A DNA stretch of 64,000 nt from Aurelia coerulea. Lineage: Eukaryota > Cnidaria > Scyphozoa > Semaeostomeae > Ulmaridae. Positions 24,901 through 34,986 of the stretch are shown here, one piece after another. The translations under genes and the position numbers were made by a program. Position 1 is the first letter of the stretch, and the number at the start of each line of letters is the position of its first letter. The notes under the pieces were generated by a model that saw only the letters and a program-made list of their open reading frames with translations, ran no database searches and was not told the DNA's origin. The stretch is from the NCBI GenBank assembly GCA_039566865.1, contig CM076947.1, forward strand, positions 21,267,501-21,331,500, written 5' to 3'.

Positions 24901-27900
24901 TCAATGATTTTTAATTTCAATTACAGGACTCTGTAACAAATTCTTTTGAGTGAAAATCATTTCAGATGCAGCATATCATCAACAAAAAAAAATATTTGCA
25001 AGTCGAAGCTGACAACATTGCACAGGTGCTTGTCAAAATCCTGCCATGATAATGAAAAATTCTGAATTAAGCCACTTTCGAAGGAACTTGCATGAATTTT
25101 CCTGTTAAAACGGCAAAAGCAAATTAATTACAAATGATACTCTTGTGCTACCATGCTGTTAGAAGTCAGAATAAAATAAATAAAAAATTCCACGAGCTTC
25201 TACTTGAAAAAAAAATCAAGTATCAAAATGGCACAAACTTGTATGTTTGTGCAATTTTAGCAGATTTGAAAAATATTTTACAAATTTTGGTATGAACAAT
25301 TCCAAATTGCTTCGTCACTTGTTAATGTATACTAGTTGAAGTTTGCCTAGACCGAATATTTTTGATTGAATCCACTTGCTAGTCAGTGAATTTGCCTTTT
25401 GAAAGTAGCTCAGACACCAAAATGGCCGATATGGGGCATTTTCAGTGGCTGCAAAATGTACCGGTCAGTAATGTCAGAGTCTTGAGAATTTTACAACCAG
25501 TAGTCTACTCTGTTACCTTCTGCTGACAAGAATTTCATGGTTCAAATGGAATTTTAAGGCAGTAATGAAAATATTTTTGACTGCCTGTTTGTCGAGAAAT
25601 TGGTAATGTTGTGGAAACTCTCTTCAGTTGGAGCAAGGTCAAAATCTCATGAAATCATCATTGAATAAGGTGAATGCAAAGCTTCACTTACCTTCAAGGA
25701 TTAAAATGCAGAGATATGTCCCAAATATTGGGTTCCCATGAATTTAAGGGGGGGAGGGACATTAATCATGTAATGTAACTACATAACTCATTGACCGAAT
25801 GAACTTATCAGTTATTCTACAAAGGAGTCACAGAAAAGATCTTTGGAGAGAATGATCTATAGGGGATATGAGGCAGTTTCTTCTAGGTCAAATGTTAGCC
25901 TTCAACATGAATTTTAAAATGTACAACTAACTTGCAATTTGTCAATTGATTGAAGATCAGGAAACGTTCTAGTGGGCGAAATTTTGAGACACAAAAACGA
26001 AACTCAGCGAAACTTTGACTTGATAGAACTTCAAATGGTAGATTGAACAACAACGTTCAAGAACTCAAAAGCTGAAAAAAAGTCATTTATGCACGAGTGT
26101 CTAGAACCGAGTCACTACATCTTTTATCTCTCCAGTAGTAAAGTTGTACGGTCTTCCAGCCGAATTGGATGTTGGAGGAACTAACAAGCTGATAATGTGA
26201 GCTGTTGGGACCCAGAGATGATGATTTCATGAGATTTTGACCTTGCTCCAACTGAAGAGAGTTTCCACAACATTACCAATTTCTCGACAAACAGGCAGTC
26301 AAAAATATTTTAATTACTGCCTTAAAATTTCATTTGAACCATGAAATTCTTCTCAGCAGAAGGTAACAGAGCAGACTACTGGTTGTAAAATTCTCAAGAC
26401 TATGACATTACTGACCGGTACATTTTGCAGCCACTGAACATGCCCCATATCGGCCATTTTGGTGTCTGAGCTACTTTCAAAAGGCAAATTCACTGACTAG
26501 AAAGTGGATTCAATCAAAAATATTCAGTCTAGGCAAACTTCAACTAGTATACATTAACAAGTGACGAAGCAATTTGGAATTATTCATACCAAAATTTGTA
26601 AAATATTTTTCAAATCTGCTAAAATTGCACAAACATACAACTTTGTGCCATTTTGATACCTAATTTTCTTTTAAGTGGAAGCTCGTGGAATTTTTTGTTT
26701 ATTTTATTCTGACTTCTAACAGCATGGTAGCAGAAGAGTATCATTTGTAGTTAATTTGCTTTTGCCGTTTTAACAGGAAAATTCATGCAAGTTCCTTCCA
26801 AAGTGACTTAATTCAGAATTTTTCATTATCAAGGCAGGATTTTGACAAGCACCTGCACAAGTTTGTGAGCATCGACTTGCAAATAAATTCTTTTTGCCGA
26901 TGATATGCTGCATCTGAAATGATTTTCACTCAACAGAATTTGTTACAGAGTCCTGTAATTGAAATTAAAAATCATTGAAAGTGTCACTTCATCGTTGATC
27001 GAGCTGTCATCAAAAACTTCAATCACCCATAGAAAATTAACCGTTCAACTTATGAAGCTGAAATTTGAAATTCAACCTTGTCTTTGGGTAACAATTACAT
27101 GAAAAAAATGTGAGGGCGTTTCTCGAACATGACTTGACATGCCTTTGTTCAAATTATATGGAATGACCCATATGATATGCATATTACTTAAAGTTTTCCT
27201 CTACCATTGATCTAGCAAATTTTGGAGCAACTGAAGAAAGGGATCAATTCAATAGCCAGTATCAAGACCTCACAAAAACTTCTTTGACTCCAAAATTGTT
27301 TTATTACTGTTGGTTCTTTTGCATCTTCAGTACAATGAAGGGGCTCCGTCTCCAAACTGTAAACAAATCTGTAAACACAACACGTGTCTATTGTTCTCCA
27401 TTGTTTTCTGCAGTTTGTTTGGTGGTTTCACCCAAGCCACCAAAAGGTGCTCATTAAAAATCCACTTATATCCAAGCAATTGTAAAAGATATGAATGTTT
27501 GGCTTTCCTGTGCGAATTACAACAATTTATCTTCAAAAGGATGCTTTCGTTTTTGAAAAACAGGTAATAACGTCTGTGTGGTATTGCCCATTGAAAAACT
27601 TCCAAAATCACCGTTTCGACCGAAATTTGGAGATGGAGCCCCATTATATTGTTTTCTTGCCAACAAATTCTTACATGTAGGCTTTGTCTATGAATAGAAT
27701 AAAGAAAACACTCAGACATGGCATTTTTTCTCTGGAAATCTATTGTTCATGGCGTGTGTGCAAATTCAAGTCGAATGAACTATTCTTAGATTTATTTTGC
27801 TCTTGGCAATTGAAGCTTTTCACTTTGCACAAATAGTTTAAGGATTCCTGAGCCTTCTTGAGAATACCTTTAAAGCCTTATACATTGTTAAAATCCTCAG

Positions 27901-30900
27901 GCTTTCATTCCAATTAAGAATTCTTATCAGAATATAAAGAATCTTCAACAAAATTTTTAAAAAGTCTTCAGCATTCTTATGATACTAATGGTGAAGTGAA
28001 GTGAAGTTGGTGACGGTGAAGTTGCGTTTTTTAGAGCCAAGCACTTGAATCACAGAAGTAGAGAAGACCTAATTGAGTCTGTGACCCCTTGTCATGAAGC
28101 TCAAGTGGTGGGGCTCTACCTGGTATTGAACCCTGTCCACCTGCAAAGTCAGAGGATTACACCACTGCGCCACAACAACTTCAATGGGCACAAGGCTTCC
28201 ACTGTATGACCGGAGTCTATATTACAGTTTTTCAAAAGGATTACTGGTCAAATCTATTTTTCTTTCCTGCCATTAATCATCAGTTCCTTTTGCAGCTTTT
28301 GAATTTGCAGATTGATAAACAGCAGAAGCTTTTTCAGAGTTTTGTACTGACAATCATCAACATCATTTACTCAAGCAGATGATAACTAAAGGCCGTTCTC
28401 CACTTCTAGTAGTTTTGGTCGGCAACCAGCAGGCTCGTCTAGTGCACATGTTCTGTTGCTAGAGAGCATGCACATCAGGCAAGCGCACAGGTTGCCGACC
28501 AAAACTACTGCAGTGGAGGTCAGCCTTAACGATATATGAAATGAGCTTCAAACCTTCAAGTGTGTTTGTGGATTCCTTTTTTGCGTGTGGATGAAACTTG
28601 GGAAAAGAATTGGATCTCTGATGAAGAAGATTGGTGTGTTGTTGCCAACCAAATCCCAATTTCCTGCCTCTGTGTAAAACTTCATGGCAAATCCACGAGG
28701 ATCTCTGGCTGTGTCAGCGCTACCAGATTCACCACCTGTGAAATTGATGCTTTTTGTGAATGGATGGAGAAATGGCTGTTTCAGTGGCATCAAATATAAT
28801 TCAAAGAAATACATTAACTCTTCCACCTTAAAGGGCATATGGCATGAAGCTGATTGGTTCATGCAATACAATTCTCTCTATTGTTTATTACAAAGCACAG
28901 GATCGAGGCTGAATTTTCATTGCAATAAAAATTCATGAAACAGAAATAAAAAGTCACGAAACAATAGAATTCCACTCCAAACTTTTTGTTATATGAACCA
29001 ATAGACCTTTTAGCTATTCTACAAAAGAGCCTGGATCGAGCGTTGTTTTTATACATTTTTACATGCGACGTTCGATCGAGTGTCGATGGAGCTTCTATCA
29101 CTATTGTGCACATTCGAAAATTCTACAAAATGTAGCAAAATATCGTTCGATTCTGATTCTTTTCTGAATAGCTAAAAGGTCTATTGCTAATGTGACATAA
29201 TGTGCTTTAAATGATATTACAATCTGCATGATTATCTTTTGCAAAAAATTTAACAATTATTATCAAATCATTAAGGGGTTGGATTTAGGACTTCCTGATT
29301 GGCATGTAGTTACATAGGAGTTTTAATCCTCCTTCTGAAAGACAAGTGATCTGTCACACTCCTTGGGAAGAGCAGGTGCAAGCCAAGGTGTGTGCACTAA
29401 GGCGTGTGCGTGTGATTCCCAAGTAAGGCTTGAAATGATAAATTCTAAATCATAACATACCAACTGTAGAAAATCTCAAGGCACATGGGGTCTCCTTCCC
29501 AATACATTCAAAAGGGGCAGCTTTGCAGTACTTTGTAATGTCATGGGTAATTTTTAAGACGCCAAATGCTCCTGCTCCCTTGGCATGGACAACTCTCTCA
29601 GGGATTCTTTCTCGGTCAAAATGTGCCATATCATCAATGAAGCCATGATCTTGGATGAGGACAGGTCCTCTTGGGCCAACTGTCATTGTTTGGGTTTTTG
29701 TGTCAAGAGGAGTCCCAGAGCTTGTTGTAAGCTTGTCTGGCACCTAAAAACGAAACAATAACAAATAAACAAAATAAAAACAGTTACCAGTAAGGGTTTG
29801 CCACGGGTTTGACTGAGCGGACAAGTTAATAAAAATCTTCTTGTGTCCTGTATCCAATGGTCTCACCACAGGGATGATGGGGGGGGGGGGCATCAATCAC
29901 GTTTCACTCAATTTCATACACATATTTTTTGATCAGAAAAAAAGGCCCGGTGCTGGTAGGCAGTTTCTTAAATTTTTGGGCCATTTTGCAACCAAAAATA
30001 TCTAACGTGTTTCTTATATTCTTAATGCTGGAAATAGAGTTAATTTAGCTTTGTCAAGAGGGCTCCCAAATTACTTACTAAGATCCCAAAACAAGTTCAC
30101 ACTCAAAATAATGTCCAAACAGTTGCTATAATTGTACAGTGTCAAAACATTTCTGAATGCGGGGAAAATTAAAACTGCAAATTACAAAATTTTCTTATAG
30201 CTTTTGTGTTGTAACTTTCGAAAAACTGAGCCTTACACTGTTTCTTATTTTTTCATTAGCTGTTTTTTATAAAAATAAATAATATTTCCTCTATATAGGG
30301 CATAGTGCATCGTAGACGTGTGAAAGGATCAAATTTATGGTGGTGGACCACTATTCCGCGGTGGTGCCTTTCTTTACTCTCAGGAAGCTTGCTGGACTCC
30401 AGTCCAGGCACAGCTGGGCATTCAGACAAGCAAACTTTTGGTGGTGTGAAGCATTATATTATTGTGTTAAACATGAACATCTCCTGAACATCTTCTCAGG
30501 CTACATATCAAATATTTGTTGCGTTGTAACATTAAAAGGAGCTTTACAGTAAGTCTCAAAGTTGATTTTAGTTGCAGGTAAAAATATCAGGGTACCCTGT
30601 TTGCTGCTCTGAGTTGTGCTGCGTCATGCAGGCACTGGACAATTCGAATACTTGGACTTAGAGTAATCTGAGAAGGGCGAATCACTCCTCCCTCCTCAGA
30701 ACATTTTACGAGGATTTTTAGGGCCTAGGTATTTGTGAAAAAAAAAAAGACTTCCATGAAAGGTGGACACCATTTTTAGGGAATGATTTGCCCGTGGCAT
30801 CAAACAAACAATTTCAAGCCTGCTGGTCGAATGAGTGTAGAATGGCCTAAAATAGAACGATGGCGAATACACGCCTCCTTTCTCACTCATTATACCAGCA

Positions 30901-30982
30901 CAAAGACTCAAAACAAATGCCTCACCGCTTTCTGGACGGCATAATTTGTTAACTGCTGTGCTGCCTTTGCTCTTGAAGCCAT
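12885..30982 (-). CDS. CAT: Catalase, split gene, 12 coding exons placed
   Basis: Haem catalase breaks down hydrogen peroxide to water and oxygen and is normally peroxisomal. Coding exons on the minus strand, in order: 30926-30982, 29461-29743, 28554-28735, 24367-24546, 22520-22630, 21844-21924, 20407-20559, 17446-17581, 16428-16504, 14784-14837, 14033-14140, 12885-12959. They total 1497 bases, or 499 residues without a stop. The active-site signature [19 protein letters not shown] is intact with catalytic His72 (human His75); Asn145 lies in [11 protein letters not shown]; the haem-ligand motif [14 protein letters not shown] has Tyr355 (human Tyr358) and Arg351. The constant offset of three from human numbering indicates no internal gain or loss up to that point. 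The start is in good context (AAAGATGG). The last exon, and hence any peroxisomal tail, is uncertain. All introns are GT-AG and most are filled with repeats. Confidence 0.95.
13284..13908. mobile_element. CCGGGTGAGTCA MITE in catalase intron 11
   Basis: Left end CCGGGTGAGTCAAAGAAGAC, right end GCCGGGTCTTTTTATTGACTCAGACGG, between TA dinucleotides. The interior matches 51069-51698 in order. TA target duplications and such ends fit Tc1/mariner-type elements. No transposase. Confidence 0.75.
14033..14140 (-). CDS. CAT: Catalase exon 11
   Basis: 36 codons (439-474), [17 protein letters not shown]... then [17 protein letters not shown]. Acceptor CCATAG, donor GAGCA|GTACGT, phase 0. Confidence 0.95.
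14784..14837 (-). CDS. CAT: Catalase exon 10
   Basis: 18 codons (421-438), [18 protein letters not shown]. Acceptor TTACACAG, donor ACTCAG|GTAACG, phase 0. Confidence 0.9.
14880..15480 (+). pseudogene. LINE fragment: end of reverse-transcriptase ORF plus 3' end
   Basis: The frame to the stop at 15294 reads like the C-terminal tail of a non-LTR reverse transcriptase protein: [20 protein letters not shown], then [20 protein letters not shown] and a terminal RRFLETHFI. It lies antisense in catalase intron 9. The 3' end at about 15385-15450 (AGGACCCTAATGATAAC...) has a reverse-orientation copy at about 20636-20732, so they belong to one family. The 5' part is missing, as usual for truncated LINE insertions. 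Confidence 0.65.
15560..15655 (-). mobile_element. tRNA-derived SINE fragment
   Basis: On the minus strand, AATCAGTGGTAGCACGCTTG resembles an A box and GGTTCGAGTCC (15596-15606) a B box, with tRNA-like spacing. It is flanked by (CACAAT)n at about 15652-15675. A tRNA gene is less likely because I could not close an acceptor stem. Confidence 0.5.
15729..16319. mobile_element. CCGGGTGAACC MITE in catalase intron 9
   Basis: Ends CCGGGTGAACCAGAAAAAAG and CTTTTTTCTGGTTCAACTGG inside TA dinucleotides. Inverted arms extend inward (AGTTCCCAGTTTCGAAAATT against AATTTTCAAAAGTGGGAACT). The fragment at 4600-4727 is from the same family. Confidence 0.8.
16428..16504 (-). CDS. CAT: Catalase exon 9
   Basis: Completes the split Gly395, then [20 protein letters not shown] to Val-Phe-His420. 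Acceptor TTTTTGCAG, donor TTCCAT|GTGAGT. Confidence 0.92.
16559..17125 (+). pseudogene. Decayed LINE 3' portion with (TGAA)n tail
   Basis: The part at 16559-16870, with frameshifts, reads [20 protein letters not shown] and later [12 protein letters not shown], which resembles the C-terminal tail of LINE ORF2 proteins (compare the fragment at 54366). The 3' end has the family motif CCCCCTGAAAAG...GGTAACCGT (about 16982-17024), then a (TGAA)n microsatellite at 17041-17125. Copies of that motif are at 38575 and 56640. Confidence 0.6.
17041..17125. repeat. (TGAA)n microsatellite
   Basis: About 20 TGAA/CGAA units, forming the 3' tail of the adjacent LINE fragment. Confidence 0.95.
17197..17368. 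mobile_element. GGAGACGAGATA MITE, copy 1
   Basis: The left half (GGGAGACGAGATACGG..., CCCCCCGTGCAGTAGGTTAA) and right half (...GTACGAGGGGACACATACG, CTTATCTCGTCTCCCC) are inverted. Copies lie at 43248-43418 and, right half only, 50553-50680. This copy ends about 80 bases from catalase exon 8. Confidence 0.8.
17446..17581 (-). CDS. CAT: Catalase exon 8 (haem-ligand exon)
   Basis: Residues 350-395: [20 protein letters not shown], then [20 protein letters not shown]. It holds Arg351 and the proximal haem ligand Tyr355. Most animal catalases have Pro after this Tyr (SYPD or AYPD); here it is Ser, which the family motif tolerates. Acceptor CCAAACAG, donor CAGG|GTTAGT, phase 1. Confidence 0.95.
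17625..18090 (+). pseudogene. LINE fragment: end of reverse-transcriptase ORF
   Basis: Reading over a few disabling changes, the segment gives [69 protein letters not shown] and a C-terminal CTCKICR. This order is typical of the tail of a non-LTR retrotransposon polyprotein. It lies in catalase intron 7, antisense to the gene. Confidence 0.75.
18267..19188. mobile_element. TTAA-flanked element with 20-base ends
   Basis: GGTTACTGTATCCCTTCAG at 18267 and its complement CTGAAGGGATACAGTAACC at 19170-19188 face each other, each flanked by TTAA. The 922-bp interior has no long frame. It lies in catalase intron 7. Confidence 0.75.
19467..19620. mobile_element. CAATAGACCTTTTAGC MITE, rearranged copy
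   Basis: Begins CAATAGACCTTTTAGCAATTC and contains the TAGTGATAGAAGCTCTAAC segment of the copies at 22749 and 28999, but with the interior inverted and no clean second end. Confidence 0.55.
20407..20559 (-). CDS. CAT: Catalase exon 7
   Basis: 51 codons (299-349), [20 protein letters not shown] then [20 protein letters not shown] and ASPDKMLQ. Acceptor TTTCTTAG, donor CTTCAG|GTATGC, phase 0. Confidence 0.97.
20636..20732 (-). mobile_element. LINE 3'-end fragment
   Basis: On the minus strand, AGGACCCTAATGATAACAAT and GGGTATCCTGTTGAAATATT match the 3' end of the LINE fragment at about 15385-15450. A TTA-rich tail follows. Confidence 0.55.
21040..21824. mobile_element. CCGGGTGACCC foldback element, TA-flanked
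   Basis: Ends CCGGGTGACCCAGAAAAAAG and CTTTTTTTTGGGTCACCCGG between TA dinucleotides. Inverted arms of about 300 or more bases (for example CAGGGGATCG against CGATCCCCTG) leave only a short spacer. It lies in catalase intron 6, close upstream of exon 6's donor. Confidence 0.85.
21844..21924 (-). CDS. CAT: Catalase exon 6
   Basis: 27 codons (272-298), [20 protein letters not shown] then NPFDVTK. Acceptor TTCCGTAG, donor ACCAAG|GTAAAT, phase 0. Confidence 0.95.
22018..22165 (+). mobile_element. tRNA-derived SINE
   Basis: ATTGCCCAGTGGTTAGCC resembles an A box and GGTTCGAATCC (22055-22065) is a B box. A non-tRNA body follows to about 22165. It lies in catalase intron 5, antisense. Confidence 0.55.
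22214..22510. mobile_element. CAACCTCGTNCCCA MITE at a catalase splice donor
   Basis: Left end CAACCTCGTACCCAG, right end TGGGAACGAGGTTG. Flanking 9-bp direct repeats GGTACTTAC at 22205-22213 and 22511-22519. The right repeat, read on the minus strand as GTAAGTACC, is the 5' splice site of catalase intron 5. CA...TG ends and an 8-9 bp duplication fit hAT-like elements; 9 bp would also fit MULEs. Confidence 0.8.
22520..22630 (-). CDS. CAT: Catalase exon 5
   Basis: 37 codons (235-271), [20 protein letters not shown] then [17 protein letters not shown]. Acceptor ATCATAG, donor CAGTTT|GTAAGTACC. That donor is duplicated by the adjacent MITE. Confidence 0.96.
22749..22934. mobile_element. CAATAGACCTTTTAGC MITE, copy 1
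   Basis: Starts CAATAGACCTTTTAGCTATT and ends AGAATAGCTAAAAGGTCTTT. It matches 28999-29186 nearly base for base. In catalase intron 4. Confidence 0.85.
23964..24174. mobile_element. 211-bp CCGGGTGTCCC MITE, TA-flanked
   Basis: Ends CCGGGTGTCCCAAAATGATG and CATCATTTTGGGACACCCGG, perfect over 20 bases, with inverted arms of about 85 bases (CAATCAAACAATAATACATC region) and TA on both sides. In catalase intron 4. Confidence 0.9.
24367..24546 (-). CDS. CAT: Catalase exon 4
   Basis: 60 codons (175-234), [20 protein letters not shown] then [20 protein letters not shown] and [20 protein letters not shown]. Acceptor CAAACCAG, donor CTCAAG|GTATGT, phase 0. Confidence 0.97.
24706..27173. mobile_element. 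2.47-kb foldback element with about 950-bp arms
   Basis: The left arm 24706-25659 and right arm 26219-27173 are reverse complements with scattered differences and a spacer of about 560 bases. The ends read ATATGGGTCATTCCATATAA and its complement. I find no transposase frame. It fills most of catalase intron 3. Confidence 0.9.
27340..27642. mobile_element. GGGGCTCCGTC MITE, copy 1
   Basis: Ends GGGGCTCCGTC and GATGGAGCCCC. The interior GGTGGTTTCACCCAAGCCACC is itself a hairpin. Copy 2 is at 45266-45578. Confidence 0.8.
27988..28176 (-). mobile_element. tRNA-derived SINE, same family as 55108-55298
   Basis: Minus-strand A box TGGCGCAGTGG (28162-28172) and B box GGTTCAATACC near 28121-28133. 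The body (GTCATGACAAGGGGTC-like, ending in GAAGTTGCG and GTGAAG repeats) matches the plus-strand copy at 55108. Confidence 0.75.
28554..28735 (-). CDS. CAT: Catalase exon 3
   Basis: Completes Gly114, then [40 protein letters not shown] and [20 protein letters not shown] to residue 174. Asn145 is the distal-side Asn. Acceptor TTTCACAG, donor TTGAAG|GTTTGA. Confidence 0.97.
28999..29186. mobile_element. CAATAGACCTTTTAGC MITE, copy 2
   Basis: Ends CAATAGACCTTTTAGCTATT and GAATAGCTAAAAGGTCTATTG-type inverted repeat. In catalase intron 2. Confidence 0.88.
29461..29743 (-). CDS. CAT: Catalase exon 2 (catalytic His exon)
   Basis: 94 codons plus one base (20-113), [20 protein letters not shown], then [20 protein letters not shown] and [20 protein letters not shown] with His72. 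Acceptor TTTTTAG, donor CAGTTG|GTATGT, phase 1. Confidence 0.97.
29940..30258. mobile_element. TTTCTTATAAGAAAC element, diverged inverted copy
   Basis: The segment from GGTAGGCAGTTTCTTAAATT to CTGTTTCTTATTTTTTCATT is a reverse-complement relative of 4803-5194. Shared stretches include TTGGGAGCCC and GTCCAAAC. The left end is lost near a run of G at 29880-29890. Confidence 0.65.
30926..30982 (-). CDS. CAT: Catalase exon 1 with start codon
   Basis: 19 codons, [19 protein letters not shown], ending AAAGCG|GTGAGG in phase 0. The ATG (30982-30980) follows GCAAAG, a favourable context. The residues resemble the short Ala/Gln-rich N-terminus of animal catalases. The 5' leader runs upstream on the minus strand from 30983; no promoter motif was identified. 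Confidence 0.88.
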
Positions 30983-31089
30983 CTTTGCTTGGATAGCTTC
31001 AGTTAGAAGTGGAGCTTTCGGTGAGATTTGCTTCAACGCTGTCGCTGCTTGCTGTGTTCTTCTTCGCAGAGAGGAATGGTCTTGTACTT

Positions 31090-33000
31090 TGGCCTACTTG
31101 AGCAATAACATGACCCCGTGACCACAGTTTAGGCCTATTTTTAGAGCACCTTCTTCCCAGGATTCCACCGCACATGCTGTGACCTTGTTGGGGTCAGGAA
31201 CAATGGGTTTCTACGGGCGATTAGTGTAGTGGGCAAATATAAAAAGATGGAAACAAAATAATGCCCCCGAACCTGCATCTTCTTCATGGTAAACTAATTG
31301 TAAATTATTTTTCTTACAACTAGTGGCAGGATGGCCAAGTGTAGTTGTGGTGTGATCCTGTGGTATGGCTAAAGTGGTCAAGGCGCATCGACCCTGTCCA
31401 GTCGGTCGGAGCCAGTTACTGGTTAGATTAGAACCAAGACAACCAATGGTCGGAACTACAAACCACAAGGCGTCAGCAAACTCAGCCTTCCATCTTTCCC
31501 GAGCTCGACATTACGCTCTTTTTTATGAAAATAATGTTTCTAAGCATATTCAGGCTCAGAATCATCCAATTTTCAAGAATATTATAAGAACATTGCTCTG
31601 CATCAACTCGCATGTTGTGTCTCAATTTTCAGCAGTTGCCTGTTTTGCAATGTTCGTTTCGTAATGACATGAAATTTCTTTTTACTATGTTCCCCTGAAA
31701 CCATATCAGATTTGCAAAAATAGGAATACTTTAAGAATATATTAAGGCTCAAAAAGAAATTTTCAGAATCTGGATCAAATTCCGCCAATCCTAGAGATAT
31801 TTCAACTGGCATCCAAACTTGTACTCCCAAACATCTGGAGAGTAGATTGCTTTAAAAAAATTCGGGAAATCTCAAGCAGTTTCTTGTCCTGGGTGCGTTT
31901 TATGAAGGTAGGTAAAATTTAGAAAAATCTTCACGGGTTTCTTTTGTCTCCTTCGCTTTTTAGCCGTCTGATTGGTCCGTGAGGCTTTGGCGGTTTCAAC
32001 CATGGGCCACAAGCAATCGGCTATGTACGACGAATGATTCCTATGCTTTGGTACTCTAGGAAGCTCAGAGTCCGAGTCTAAATAGGGTTGGGTTTTTCAG
32101 TGCAATATTATGAGTCTCTGTTGATCGAAACGCCATGGGAGTGCCATCTTGAAGTCAAACAGCACAGAGACACAAGGGGCTCTACGTCATAAGTCTAGCT
32201 AAAGGTAAGTTTGCAGGGGCTGAATAATAGGCCACACAAATATGACAAGGGGTGATGAAGATACAAACAGCATTTTGAGTTATGTGAAATAATCTAATAT
32301 TTCCAAATATGCAAGGAAGTTACAATCTATATAATGTATGTACTATGTACCAGCAAACAACATATGCAGAGACAACTTCGTAAATTTCTGCAAAGAATTG
32401 CCTTGTCATTCAATACAATAATTCAATTCTACAATCAATTAATCTTTACAATTTTGAAGAGCTTTGCCCTGCAGCCAACTAGCTTTTACTTTTGGGTAAA
32501 TTTCTCCACTTCCAAATGCTTAATGTTCTGCCAGTGTTCGAACATCAAATTTTTATATCTATTGCAGTAATGATATTGATAACAAATTTTCGACACTTTG
32601 AAAAATCATGCAAATTTGATTCTGTTACTAATTCGAAAATTTACAAATCAATAACAGTTTTCTTACATTCGTGCTAAAAACTTTAAAATTTCAGTGAGCA
32701 CAACTTCAAATTGAACCATATTTTTTCAAATACATCATACTTCTTGCTCAAAATTATGCTAATATTAGCCACTTTCTGATAGAAGAGGGTGCGAAATCTT
32801 CCATGCTCAAGAGGATGAACAAATTGCTAGCGAATTTGGTCAAGGATTGTAATCGCTTGTAATTTGAGAACCATTTGACCAATTTTGGCAAACTAAATTT
32901 TCTTATCGAAGTTGATAAATTAGCTACATACGCATTATCAGTTTATAGGAATCTAATGAATGGTTTGAGAGTCGCAGGCTTTCAAATGGCTATAAATTTT
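31090..33000. other. Region upstream of catalase, no gene recognised
   Basis: This would contain the catalase promoter at its left side. I see no coding signal, no convincing TATA box and no clear repeat boundary. Confidence 0.4.
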
Positions 33001-33002
33001 CG

Positions 33003-33340
33003 CCCAGGGGGGGGGGCACTCAGGATATGCACATACGGGGAGGTAAGTTCGATATTTTTGGGTCAGAATGTTGCTGAAAGTGATATTTTTGGGTCTAAAT
33101 TAACTGAAATTATGGCCATAATAATATAGTCAAAATGATATTTCTGGGTTCTTTAGAGGCAATCCTCGCACCAATTTGCATTGTTTCAGGTTCTTTTATG
33201 CTTGTTTACACATGCCAAGGTATAAAATGAGCTGACATTTTTGGGTTGCAATGAAGCTAAACTGATATTTTTTGGTTGCCTGAAAATCTTTTGGGCTGAG
33301 TCCCCCGTATGCGTATTTGTTGAGTGCCCCCACCCCTGGG
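33003..33340. mobile_element. G-tract-ended MITE with TATTTTTGGGT words
   Basis: Ends CCCAGGGGGGGGGGCACTCA and TGAGTGCCCCCACCCCTGGG are inverted repeats, continuing into ATACGGGG / CCCCGTAT. The word TATTTTTGGGT (or TGATATTTTTGGGT) recurs about six times inside, mostly in one orientation. Confidence 0.8.
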
Positions 33341-34335
33341 CATTTTGACTCATCCTCTATTACAAATTCTCCAATAAAATCCAAGACGACAAGTATCACG
33401 GTTCCTTTCTACTCCACTCTATTTACAGAATAATCGTTTATTTTGAATCAGATCAAGTTTGAAGGAATAAGGATTCGTTTGGGCCACACGCTTTTCCTCA
33501 ATGAGCCACGCCCTTTTCCATATTGGGTAACACCCATTTTTCAACAAAACTTGGACAACGCCCAGTGCCTTAGAGATGTTGTTCTATAATTTAGGGCAAG
33601 AATATGGCATGGATGGGCCACGAATAAATTCCCACAAATTGTGTGGGCTACCAAATACTTTTTGCAGTTTTGGGTCGGCCATGAAACAAATATATTTATA
33701 CTGCAAAATTCATCACAACCTGATTTTCTCAACGGTCATACGAGACCTATTCAGTGACAAAGTTTAAAAATAGCATATCTTTTTAGTAAAAGTAAACGAT
33801 GACCTTTTACGATGAGCTTTTACGTTAAACTTGCTTGCAATGGCGTTGCAAGATAAATTTCACAGGGGGTGTTACACGGGAATTTCGGAGAAAATCTTAA
33901 ACTTCTTTTGGTGCAAGAAGTTGCCTGAGTAGAAACAAGTTTCAGGCTCCGCAACAGAAAATCTGGCAACTCGTCCTCAAAATGTGTAAAAATACCACTT
34001 GATTCAGGCACTTTCGTAGAATAGATAAACGTCTATCGTTTTGTCGCATATGTTTTCGCCTGACATCTAATGCGCATGTACATACGCGAAGGAGCAGCCA
34101 CACAGCTGATTGGCTCCTAATACAATCTCATTGTTGCACACATCGCCGTCATCTCCCTCTGAAGTAAAACATGGTACCCGTATGCACAACAATAACATCT
34201 CATTGTTCTCAGCAGCCAATCACCTGCGGGGTAGTACTCCTTTAAAATGTGCTGATCCAGTGGTCTTGCAGTCCCATAAATTCTTGCTACAGATTTACTG
34301 GGCCATTTAGGCTCGATAGAATTGTTGGCGAACTA

Positions 34336-34920
34336 CAGGGTGTGCCCCGTTTGCCCAAAGGTTGTGATTAAACGGCAGAAGATTCTCGCCTAACTTGTAT
34401 ATGATCTTGTTCTTCAGATGTTCGAATAAAGTTTGATGCCATTCCCATAAAAATCGGTTGAAAATGATGGAGCTATGACCTTCAGAAGGCCAAATTTGCC
34501 TGATGACTGAAACCAGCGGGGCAGCCATTTTGTCTCACTATTTTGAAGCGAGAAATAGCTTTCACGTGACGTAAGAAATACTTTCCGTGAGATCAGGAAT
34601 AATTAAACTCTCTGATGATTATCGGAATTTTTACGAGAGCTATGACATTGGAGGCTGTTGTTTCATTTCATCCATGAAGCTATTTATCGCTGCTGCAAAA
34701 ATAGTAAGACAAAATGGCCGACCGCTGGTTTCAGTCATGAGGCAAATTTGGTCTTCTAAAGGTCATAGCTCCATCGTCTTTCAACGGATTTTTATGGGGA
34801 TGGTAGTAAACTTTAATTGAATATCTGAAGAGCAACAACATTCAAAAGTTTGGCGAGAATCTTTTGCCATTTTATCGCAATCTTCAGGCAAACGGGGCAC
34901 GATTGTTTTGGGACAACCTG
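34336..34920. mobile_element. CAGGGTG foldback MITE, TA-flanked
   Basis: Left end CAGGGTGTGCCCCGTTTGCC, right end GGCAAACGGGGCAC then GGGACAACCTG, with TA on both sides. Long arms include AAATTTGCCTGATGACTGAA against TTCAGTCATGAGGCAAATTT. It lies just downstream of the receptor gene. Confidence 0.85.
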
Positions 34921-34986
34921 TATATCAGATTTCCGGCCTGAACAGCGTACAGAAGCCATCTTAAACCAACGAATATATACTTTACA

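Noticed and set aside
31320..31440. TGGCTAAAGTGGTCAAGGCGC resembling a Leu-tRNA A box
   Set aside because: No B box (GGTTCRANNCC) at proper distance and no clover-leaf.
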